This document shows, one piece after another, positions 1-5,984 of a stretch of 5,984 bases of DNA; within the stretch, counting starts at the first letter, position 1; each line of letters begins with the position of its first letter. This stretch comes from Fidelibacterota bacterium (GTDB lineage Bacteria > Fidelibacterota > Fidelibacteria > Fidelibacterales > Fidelibacteraceae): positions 1-5,984 of the forward strand of contig JAFGVT010000167.1 in assembly GCA_016937825.1 (NCBI GenBank). The letters are read 5' to 3'. The notes under the pieces are model-generated. The model was not told the DNA's origin. It searched no databases and saw only the letters and a list, made by a program, of their open reading frames with translations. A program made the position numbers and the translations under genes.

Positions 1-171
1 ATGAAATTCGACCCCTTTACGCCCAATGTCAGCGGGGTCACCTTCAAGGAAATATTTGTAAGCGCCGACATCGCGAATGTCCATTACATCTATAACTTCG
101 CCGAGACCCTGTACCTCGTCTATGTGAGCTATACCGGGGAAGACGGCAGTTTCAACGTGCTGGTCAAGTAG
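1..171 (+). CDS. Unrecognised protein, probably the C-terminal end of a larger gene
   Basis: An open frame of 56 codons runs from the first base to a TAG stop at 169-171. The other two forward frames are interrupted in this stretch (TGA at 2-4 in one, TAA near 92-94 in the other), and C/G-rich third positions match the genes downstream, so this frame is probably really coding. It happens to begin with ATG at base 1. With no upstream sequence, I cannot tell whether that is a true start or an internal methionine. It has no signal peptide or membrane segment. The last 30 residues alternate hydrophobic and polar residues (for example HYIYNF, LYLVYVSY, FNVLVK), like closing beta strands of a beta-sandwich or propeller domain, so I favour the tail of a longer beta-rich protein. 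I do not recognise the family. It ends 42 bases before the PorV/PorQ-like gene and could be its operon partner. Confidence 0.6.
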   Translation: MKFDPFTPNVSGVTFKEIFVSADIANVHYIYNFAETLYLVYVSYTGEDGSFNVLVK

Positions 172-201
172 CAATAAAAGATCATCAAATAAAAAGAGAA
201 T

Positions 202-206
202 GAGGA
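202..206 (+). promoter_or_regulatory. Ribosome binding site of the PorV/PorQ-like gene
   Basis: GAGGA lies 7 bases before the ATG at 214, a good Shine-Dalgarno match at normal spacing. It sits in an A-rich gap (172-213) that should have little secondary structure. It supports 214 as the start. No hairpin or poly-T terminator is seen in this gap, nor a clear -35/-10 or Bacteroidetes-type promoter. Confidence 0.75.
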
Positions 207-213
207 AATCATT

Positions 214-1221
214 ATGAAAAATAAAATAATCGCACTCATCCTGATCGTGATCCTGTGTGTCGGGTTCTCCTTTGCCCAGGAGTACAAGAAGATCGCGCAG
301 ACGGGCTTTCAATTCCTGAGCGTCAGATCGGATGCGCGTGCAAACGGTATGGCCGGCGCGTTAAGCGCTGTCGAATGTGGTTCAGCCGCCATTTTTTATA
401 ATCCGGCGGCTCTCGGCTTCATGCAGAAAACAATGGATGTCACCGCGTCCTACAACATGTGGATCGCCGACATCAAGCACAATGCCTTCTCCGGCGCCTT
501 CAATATTGCGAACGGACGATACGGCGCCATTGCCTTTTCCGTCGCGTCGGTCGACTACGGTGAGATCGAAGGCACCGAATTCTGGGGTAACGACCAGGGC
601 TACATAGAGACCGGTCTGATCTACCCGACCGCCATGCAGGTGGGTATCGGATACGCAAAATCCCTGAGCACCAAGTTCTCCGTCGGCGGACAGGTCCGCT
701 GGGCGGGTCAGAACCTGGGCGCCAGCAACGTGCTGGTCGAAGACCTCCAGACCGGATCCACCGAGATCGTGACCCGCGCCAATGTCGCGAACACCCTCGC
801 CTTTGATTTCGGCACCTTCTTCAAGACCGGATGGAAAAGCTTCGTGTTCGGCATGAGCGTCCGCAACTTCTCCGGCGAGGTCATGTACGAAGAAGAAAGC
901 TTCCAGCTTCCCCTGACCTTCACCATGGGCGTTTCAATGGATGTGTTCGACCTTGTCGAGAACATGAGCGATCAGCATTCTCTCCTCGTCAGCATCGATG
1001 CAAGCCATCCGAGATCCTATCCCGAATACATCGATATCGGTCTCGAATACAAGCTCATGGACGCTTTTTTCGTACGTGTTGGGTATATGGGTAACCGCGA
1101 CGAACGCGGGCTGACCTTCGGATCCGGGGTGCAGGTTGCCGGTCTTATGATCGACTATTCCTATACGCCGTTCGGTATATTTAACAATTCACAAAGTTTT
1201 ACTCTGAGGTATTCCTTTTAA
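214..1221 (+). CDS. PorV/PorQ-family outer-membrane beta-barrel protein
   Basis: This complete 335-residue protein is the usual size for PorV/PorQ (UPF0164-like) outer-membrane barrels related to FadL. A Lys-containing start and hydrophobic core (residues 1-21, ending SFA before Gln22) form a signal peptidase I-type signal. Cys15 lies inside the core without a proper lipobox, so it is not a lipoprotein. The family signature follows: GFQFLSVRSDARA (31-43), GMAGAL (45-50) and the FYNPAAL turn (61-67). Amphipathic strands then run to the end, for example 143-163, and the protein closes with aromatic SFTLRYSF (328-335), as expected for an outer-membrane barrel. In Bacteroidota, PorV carries type IX secretion cargo to the PorU sortase, and PorQ belongs to the same attachment complex. 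Many FCB genomes hold several paralogs of unknown role, so the name gives the family, not a proven secretion function. It lies 10 bases before the TonB receptor gene and probably shares its transcript. The family call is firm; the role is inferred. Confidence 0.9.
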   Translation: MKNKIIALILIVILCVGFSFAQEYKKIAQTGFQFLSVRSDARANGMAGALSAVECGSAAIFYNPAALGFMQKTMDVTASYNMWIADIKHNAFSGAFNIANGRYGAIAFSVASVDYGEIEGTEFWGNDQGYIETGLIYPTAMQVGIGYAKSLSTKFSVGGQVRWAGQNLGASNVLVEDLQTGSTEIVTRANVANTLAFDFGTFFKTGWKSFVFGMSVRNFSGEVMYEEESFQLPLTFTMGVSMDVFDLVENMSDQHSLLVSIDASHPRSYPEYIDIGLEYKLMDAFFVRVGYMGNRDERGLTFGSGVQVAGLMIDYSYTPFGIFNNSQSFTLRYSF

Positions 1222-1231
1222 ATATTGAAAC

Positions 1232-4200
1232 ATGGGTAATGGTATGAATTTTAAAAAATATATGGTAGCCGTTCTGCTTGTGGGAATAGCCCTATTCCCC
1301 TATGCGGCGACTACCGGTAAGATCAGCGGACGCATCATCGACAAAACTACGGAGCAACCCCTTGCCGGTGCGAATATCATCGTGAAGGGGACCTCGCAGG
1401 GCGCGGCGGCTGATATAGAAGGATACTATACGATACTGAACGTCCCGCCCGGAACCTATACGGTGTCCGCGACCTATGTGGGTTACGCCAAGGTCGAACA
1501 GACGGACGTGATCGTGAAGATCGACCTGAACACCAAGGTGGATTTTGACATGGCGGTCGAAGCCTTCAAGGGACAGGAAGTCGTCGTCACGGCGCAGCGG
1601 CCCGTGGTCAGGACCGATATTTCAGGCAGCCAGACGAACATTTCCAACGACGAGATCAATGAAATGCCCGTTACCAGCGTTTCAGAGGCCATCTCCCTGC
1701 AGGCCGGCGTGTCCGGACTGGAAATTCGAGGCGGTTCTTCCAGCGAATTGCTGTACATGGTCGACGGCATGTCGACGAATGACCAGCGTTCCAATACGCC
1801 CTATACCAGCATCCCGATGTCGGCGGTGCAGGAAGTCCAGCTTCAGGTCGGAGGTTTCAGCGCGGAATACGACAACGCCCGCTCGGGGGTTGTCAGCGTT
1901 GTGACGAAAAAAGGGAATAAGGACAAATACACCGGGACCGCGGACATCCAGTACACGCCCCTGCAGGCCAAACAGTTCGGTACGCCCCTCAGCGACCCCA
2001 ACGGTTACTGGCACCGCGCTTTCCTGGATGAGGATATCTGCTGGACCGGAAGCGGCAACGGCGTATGGGACATCTATACGAAAGCGCAGTATCGCGCCTT
2101 CGAGAGCGGGTATAACGGACTTTCCGAAGAACTGATGAAAGATTCCGACCCGACGAACGACCTGACGCCCGCGCAGCTTAAAGAGATCTATGAATACGAG
2201 CATAGGCGCCAGGTCGTGCATGACGACCCCGACTACATCGTCGACATGGGCTTCGGCGGTCCGGTGCCGGGCGGTTCCGCGCTGGGCAACCTGCGTTTTT
2301 ATGCCTCGTACCGCGGCGCTCAAAGCGCCTATATCATCCCGCTTTCACGGGACACCTACAACGATGATGCGTTCAGAATGAACATGAGCGCGGACCTCTC
2401 GCCGAAAACGACCCTGACCGTGTCCGGGAACTGGGGCAAAACCCAGGCCGTCAGCACAACGGGAAACAACAGCCCCTCCACCGGCGGGTATTATTCCTCG
2501 ACCTGGAGCGTTGCCAACCTGGCAAGCCTTTCCTACGCCATGTTCCAGAACGGATATAACAACCCCATTGACATCGAACGCTTCGGCTACGGACTCGAAC
2601 TGAACCATCAGTTCAACGAACGCTCTTTTGCCAAGCTGATCGTCAACCGCACCCGCACCGATTATGAGGTGTATCCCCTCGATTCCCTGGACCTCACGGA
2701 TACCCTGCGACTTTTTGAAGACATTTTTGGCGCTTACGAGTACAATATGATCAATGAGTACCCCAGCGGCTATCATCCCTCCTACAGCCCGGGTCTGGTC
2801 GAAGGACTCCGGACCGACTGGGCGGGTTTTGCCCGGGACCAGAGTTACAATATCGTGACGACGATCAAAGGGGATTACCAGAACCAGATCGCCCGCAACA
2901 ACGAGATCAAGACGGGTTTCAACTTTGTCCACACCCGGAATGTGGTGGACTCCTGGATGGTCGCTCCCATGACCACCTGGGAAGAATACTACAACTGGGA
3001 TCAGTCACCCCTCCGTTTGGGCGCCTATGTGCTCGACAAACTGGAATTCGAAGGACTGGTCGTAAATGCGGGTCTGCGGTTTGATATGTACAATATGAAC
3101 GGTGAATGGTACGATCTGACCCCTTACGATACCCTGCTGAACGCCGTGTACGGATTCGGACTGGATACGCTCGCGAACTATCGCAAAACAAAATCGGTTT
3201 ACAGCCTGAACCCGCGCATCGGGATCTCTCACCCCATTTCCGTGAATTCAAAATTATACTTTAACTACGGGCACTTCTCGTCGATGCCGACGGCGACCTA
3301 TCTTTACATCGTTGACCGTTACGGCGACGGCGGGAACATTCAGCGCCTCGGCAATCCCGAACTGCCCTTCTCCAAGACCATCATGTACGAGCTGGGCTAC
3401 GAGCACAGTTTCTTTGACCGCTATCTTGCCAAGATCGCCGCGTTCTACAACGACACGAAGAACCAGGAGACCTGGACAAGCTACATCGGACTGGGAAGCG
3501 GCAAAGGCAAGACAAATTACAGCCTTGCCGAATCCAGGTCCTACCGCGATGTCAGCGGCTTTGAACTGACCCTGAAGAAAATGGGCACCTTCGTCAGCGG
3601 ATTTGTGAACTACACCTATCAGCTGTACAGTTCCGGCGCATTCGGGATCCCGAACGTCAAGCAGGAATACGAGACAAACCCGGCGTTGCTGGAAAACGAT
3701 CTCAAGACCAACCCGGTCGAATACTACCCCTTCCCGGCGCCCTACGCGCGGGCCAGCCTGATCCTCAAAACGCCGCAGGGTTACTCCCTGGGCGGACTGA
3801 GTCCCGCCCTGACGGGCGGCTGGACGGTCAGCATGCTTGCTTCCTGGAACGACGGAGGGTATTCCAGCAGAACGGCCTATTCCCGGGTGACGCTCCCGCA
3901 GGACAATACGATCTTCTATCCCTTTGAATGGAAAGACACCTGGTCATGCGACCTGAGAGCTTCCAAGGTTCTGTCGCTGAACAACTTCAATGTCAGGATC
4001 TACCTCGATATCGATAATATCTTCAATATCAAAAACCTCTCCACGACCGGAAGCACGGGTTCCATTGACTGGCAGGACAACTACATCAACTCCCTGCACC
4101 TGTTCTGGGAAGAAGGGATCTTTCTCGGCGACGATAAGATCGGAGACTACAACACCTACGGCGAATACGTTCCCATCGAATCCTATGCGAACCTCATGAC

Positions 4201-4426
4201 CCAGGTTTCCCAGCCGCTTGAATCGGTGTTATACCACAATCAGGCGGACGGTGTGGAAAAAGGGGAGTCCTTCTATCGCTGGGACGGTTCGGAATTCGTT
4301 CTCCAGGACCAGGCGACCGTCGAAGAGCTTTACAGCAAAAAAGCCTATATCGATATGCCGAACCTGACCTCCGTGACCTTCCTGAATCCGAGAACCTTCA
4401 GATTGGGAATTTCAGTAACATTTTAA
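1232..4426 (+). CDS. TonB-dependent receptor with N-terminal carboxypeptidase-regulatory-like domain (Oar-like)
   Basis: This complete 1,064-residue outer-membrane receptor would use TonB-ExbBD energy to import a ligand; the substrate cannot be read from the sequence. A signal peptide covers about residues 5-26. Residues 29-110 form a carboxypeptidase-regulatory-like beta-sandwich (GKISGRIIDK, PLAGANIIVKGT, GYYTILNVPPGTYTV, YVGY). A TonB-box-like EVVVTAQRP (116-124) leads into the plug (about 125-228), with LEIRGGSSSELLYMVDGM (163-180) and GGFSAEYDNARSGVVSVVTK (207-226). The barrel follows, with VNAGLRFDMYN (611-621), YFNYGHFSSMP (676-686), LGNPELPFSKT (706-716) and IYLDIDNIFNIKN (923-935), ending LGISVTF with a terminal Phe. 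The plug lacks the SusC-type YGSRAANGVI signature and no SusD gene follows, so it is not a typical SusCD glycan importer. It looks closer to Oar-type receptors. The start is uncertain: ATG at 1244 (residue 5, MNFKKYM) gives a more classical signal peptide. Residues 937-1053 form an unusually long segment before the last strand. Confidence 0.93.
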   Translation: MGNGMNFKKYMVAVLLVGIALFPYAATTGKISGRIIDKTTEQPLAGANIIVKGTSQGAAADIEGYYTILNVPPGTYTVSATYVGYAKVEQTDVIVKIDLNTKVDFDMAVEAFKGQEVVVTAQRPVVRTDISGSQTNISNDEINEMPVTSVSEAISLQAGVSGLEIRGGSSSELLYMVDGMSTNDQRSNTPYTSIPMSAVQEVQLQVGGFSAEYDNARSGVVSVVTKKGNKDKYTGTADIQYTPLQAKQFGTPLSDPNGYWHRAFLDEDICWTGSGNGVWDIYTKAQYRAFESGYNGLSEELMKDSDPTNDLTPAQLKEIYEYEHRRQVVHDDPDYIVDMGFGGPVPGGSALGNLRFYASYRGAQSAYIIPLSRDTYNDDAFRMNMSADLSPKTTLTVSGNWGKTQAVSTTGNNSPSTGGYYSSTWSVANLASLSYAMFQNGYNNPIDIERFGYGLELNHQFNERSFAKLIVNRTRTDYEVYPLDSLDLTDTLRLFEDIFGAYEYNMINEYPSGYHPSYSPGLVEGLRTDWAGFARDQSYNIVTTIKGDYQNQIARNNEIKTGFNFVHTRNVVDSWMVAPMTTWEEYYNWDQSPLRLGAYVLDKLEFEGLVVNAGLRFDMYNMNGEWYDLTPYDTLLNAVYGFGLDTLANYRKTKSVYSLNPRIGISHPISVNSKLYFNYGHFSSMPTATYLYIVDRYGDGGNIQRLGNPELPFSKTIMYELGYEHSFFDRYLAKIAAFYNDTKNQETWTSYIGLGSGKGKTNYSLAESRSYRDVSGFELTLKKMGTFVSGFVNYTYQLYSSGAFGIPNVKQEYETNPALLENDLKTNPVEYYPFPAPYARASLILKTPQGYSLGGLSPALTGGWTVSMLASWNDGGYSSRTAYSRVTLPQDNTIFYPFEWKDTWSCDLRASKVLSLNNFNVRIYLDIDNIFNIKNLSTTGSTGSIDWQDNYINSLHLFWEEGIFLGDDKIGDYNTYGEYVPIESYANLMTQVSQPLESVLYHNQADGVEKGESFYRWDGSEFVLQDQATVEELYSKKAYIDMPNLTSVTFLNPRTFRLGISVTF

Positions 4427-4431
4427 GTCCT

Positions 4432-4438
4432 AAGGGAA
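4432..4438 (+). promoter_or_regulatory. Ribosome binding site of the exported-protein gene
   Basis: AAGGGAA lies just upstream of the ATG at 4442, with 3 bases between its end and the start and 5 bases after the GGG. It occupies most of the 15-base gap after the receptor stop, which leaves no room for a terminator or promoter. It supports both the 4442 start and co-transcription with the receptor. Confidence 0.65.
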
Positions 4439-4441
4439 ATT

Positions 4442-5984
4442 ATGAAGAAGATATATAAAATTATAACCATTGCTATCCTGACCGCGGGGCTCGTGTATGC
4501 CGCCATTCCCCTGAGCAACCGCACCTGGGTGCGCGTGGGTTCGCTGCAGTCGCCGTTTGACGCCTGGGGCGCCGAGCGCGGATGGGATGCGAACTACTCC
4601 ATCTATGAAGGATTGCTCTGGCCGGCATGGTATAACCGCTCCGACAATTTCGTGATCGACCGCCAGTTCATGGCCTGCCGGAACTTTACCTCGACCAGCG
4701 GCGAAGTGCTGACGTTTAAATCCGCGAAATTCTCAAGCGGCGCCAGCTCCAATCAGGTCATTCCCCAGGTCCTGACGCAGTCGGGGAAATATCCCTACTG
4801 CGAGATCAGCGTGGATGGAACGGCACAATACGTCGACGATTACCTGGGTTCAAATATCGACCCCAATCTTTCGGCGGACCGGGTGGTCACGAACACCGTG
4901 CGGACCGGCATGGGCGTGGACATGACCCGGAAAGTCTATGCGTTCAGCCAGGCCTACAATGACAATTACTTCATTTACGAGTACATCTTCACCAATACCG
5001 GGAACATCGATGACGACGACGTGATCGAGCTCAGCAATACGATCCACGATTTCTATTACGGATTGATGTCCCGCTACTGCACGTCCCGCGAATGCGAGGC
5101 CATCACGAACATGCGGACGAACACCTGGGGCGCCCATCAGTGGGTTTACCATACGCCGATGAGCGGTGACCCGGAGATCCCGTATTTTTATTCCTGGCTC
5201 GGCCAGTTGAAGACGGCGGACATCACCATGACCTACGACAATGTCGGGGGTCCCTACCTCCCCGCCGAAGGGTCGATCGACAATGCCCGTATTCGCTGCC
5301 CGCAGTTCGTCGGTCAGGGCGTTCTGCATGTCGACAAAGCCTATAATGACCCCACCTACGACAAGACCAAGGTCCGTACGGGCTGGTATATCGGCGACAC
5401 CTTCCCTCCCGAAGGCGCCGACCAGCAGGTGTGGGGTTTGCTGAATAACAACTATGAAGACATGGGGACCTTTGACACGCCGCAGGATATCACGCATGAG
5501 ATCGGCGACCGTCTGGCCCCGAACAGCCTGATCATCAACAAGGACGGCGCCGGGACCAACAGCTATCTGAGCTTCGGCCCCTACGAGATCCCCTTCGGCG
5601 AAAGCATCAAGATCGTCTTTTGCGAGGGTGTTTCGGGACTCAGCCGCAAAAAGGCCATCGAAGTGGGAAAGAAATGGTACAAGGCCTATAACGGCAATAC
5701 CGTTACCCTCGACCTGCCGTCGGCGCCTCTGTACCGGGATCCTGAACCCATTCATATGGGTGACGCCGAGAATCCCGTTCCCGCCGCCGCCATGGACATT
5801 TACAAGAACATGTGGGTCTATACCGGAAAGGATTCCATCGTACAGACCTTTATGCGGGCCAAGGAAAATTACGACAGCGATTTCGGCATTCCCCTCCCGC
5901 CCCCGCCGCCAACCAGCTTTGAGATCCTGCCCCAGCCGGACCAGGTTTCGATCGAATGGGCGAGAAATGCGGAATCGGACCCCG
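4442..5984 (+). CDS. Large exported protein of unassigned function with FN3-like segment, 3' end outside the window
   Basis: The frame stays open for 514 codons plus one base to the window edge, so the C-terminus is missing. Residues 1-20 form a clear signal peptide (basic MKKIYK, hydrophobic core, cleavage likely after VYA). Residues 21 to about 480 are an aromatic- and Asp/Asn-rich, probably beta-rich domain that I cannot tie to a characterised family. Motifs that look conserved are YNDNYFIYEYIFTNTGN (172-188), GPYEIPFGESIKIVF (379-393) and a helix-like SGLSRKKAIEVGKKWYKAY (398-416). From memory, similar wording occurs in hypothetical secreted proteins of Neomarinimicrobiota and KSB1; this was not searched. 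A proline-rich linker (484-490, PLPPPPP) leads into TSFEILPQPDQVSIEWA (491-507), which looks like the first strands of a fibronectin type III module. Six cysteines (79, 120, 213, 218, 286, 394) could form disulfides after export. The protein is a plausible surface or secreted partner of the two preceding outer-membrane genes. A type IX sorting domain, if any, would be downstream. The coding call is firm; the function is unknown. Confidence 0.88.
   Translation, partial: MKKIYKIITIAILTAGLVYAAIPLSNRTWVRVGSLQSPFDAWGAERGWDANYSIYEGLLWPAWYNRSDNFVIDRQFMACRNFTSTSGEVLTFKSAKFSSGASSNQVIPQVLTQSGKYPYCEISVDGTAQYVDDYLGSNIDPNLSADRVVTNTVRTGMGVDMTRKVYAFSQAYNDNYFIYEYIFTNTGNIDDDDVIELSNTIHDFYYGLMSRYCTSRECEAITNMRTNTWGAHQWVYHTPMSGDPEIPYFYSWLGQLKTADITMTYDNVGGPYLPAEGSIDNARIRCPQFVGQGVLHVDKAYNDPTYDKTKVRTGWYIGDTFPPEGADQQVWGLLNNNYEDMGTFDTPQDITHEIGDRLAPNSLIINKDGAGTNSYLSFGPYEIPFGESIKIVFCEGVSGLSRKKAIEVGKKWYKAYNGNTVTLDLPSAPLYRDPEPIHMGDAENPVPAAAMDIYKNMWVYTGKDSIVQTFMRAKENYDSDFGIPLPPPPPTSFEILPQPDQVSIEWARNAESDP

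Noticed and set aside
172..213. Promoter or terminator in the A-rich gap before the PorV/PorQ-like gene
   Set aside because: No inverted repeat with a T-run is present and no convincing -35/-10 or Bacteroidetes TTTG/TAnnTTTG pair is seen. Only the ribosome binding site can be supported.
256..258. Cys15 of the PorV/PorQ-like protein as a lipoprotein lipidation site
   Set aside because: The preceding residues VIL do not form a lipobox (no small residue at -1), and the cysteine is within the hydrophobic core, with a better SFA cleavage site after it.
1853..1912. SusC identity for the TonB receptor
   Set aside because: The plug end reads GGFSAEYDNARSGVVSVVTK and not the SusC-type YGSRAANGVI signature, and the next gene shows no SusD-like lipoprotein features.
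1682..2932. Two - strand open frames of 213 and 195 codons (1682-2323 and 2345-2932)
   Set aside because: Both are antisense to the TonB receptor plug and early barrel, whose + strand frame carries clear family motifs. The antisense products have no recognisable motifs.
5021..5032. Four consecutive Asp codons (residues 190-193 of the exported protein) as a calcium-binding site
   Set aside because: The surrounding residues do not match an EF-hand, dockerin or RTX-type spacing, so the acidic run alone is not enough.
4850..5755. Long open frame of 301 codons on the - strand
   Set aside because: It lies wholly inside the exported-protein gene and is explained by the GC-rich third positions of the + strand gene, which leave few stops on the opposite strand. 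It has no signal peptide or recognisable domain, and its composition (many Val, Arg, Gly, Asp) is typical of antisense shadow translation.

Overview
The window is 5,984 bases of gene-dense DNA with every supported gene on the + strand. It holds the 3' end (or possibly all) of a short unrecognised reading frame (1-171), a complete PorV/PorQ-family outer-membrane barrel gene (214-1221), a complete TonB-dependent receptor gene with an N-terminal carboxypeptidase-regulatory-like domain (1232-4426), and the first 514 codons of a large exported protein that runs off the right edge (4442 to the end). Gaps are 42, 10 and 15 bases. There is no visible terminator or convincing promoter between the genes, so the last three, and perhaps all four, read as one operon.

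The organism is probably a diderm bacterium of the Fibrobacteres-Chlorobi-Bacteroidetes (FCB) superphylum or a related uncultured lineage, such as Neomarinimicrobiota, Calditrichota or KSB1. This is an inference from the mix of a PorV/PorQ-like barrel, an Oar-type (not SusC-type) TonB receptor and a large secreted protein with an FN3-like segment. The base composition looks moderately GC-rich by eye, with C/G-rich third codon positions. No marker gene is present to settle the lineage.

All three main proteins carry N-terminal signal peptides and are predicted to work in or beyond the outer membrane. The TonB receptor would be an energised outer-membrane transporter, or a structural or surface receptor, of unknown substrate. 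The PorV/PorQ-like protein would be a small outer-membrane barrel; PorV itself is a type IX secretion partner that delivers proteins to the cell surface. The last protein is a candidate exported or surface cargo whose C-terminus, where a sorting domain would sit, is outside the window. That these products act together is inferred from their adjacency and shared localisation.

There is no RNA gene, CRISPR array, insertion sequence, integrase or clear repeat in the window, and no stretch over 50 bases lacks a gene. The most unusual element is the exported protein. It has a conserved-looking but functionally unassigned domain of about 470 residues ending in a proline-rich linker and the start of an FN3-like module.
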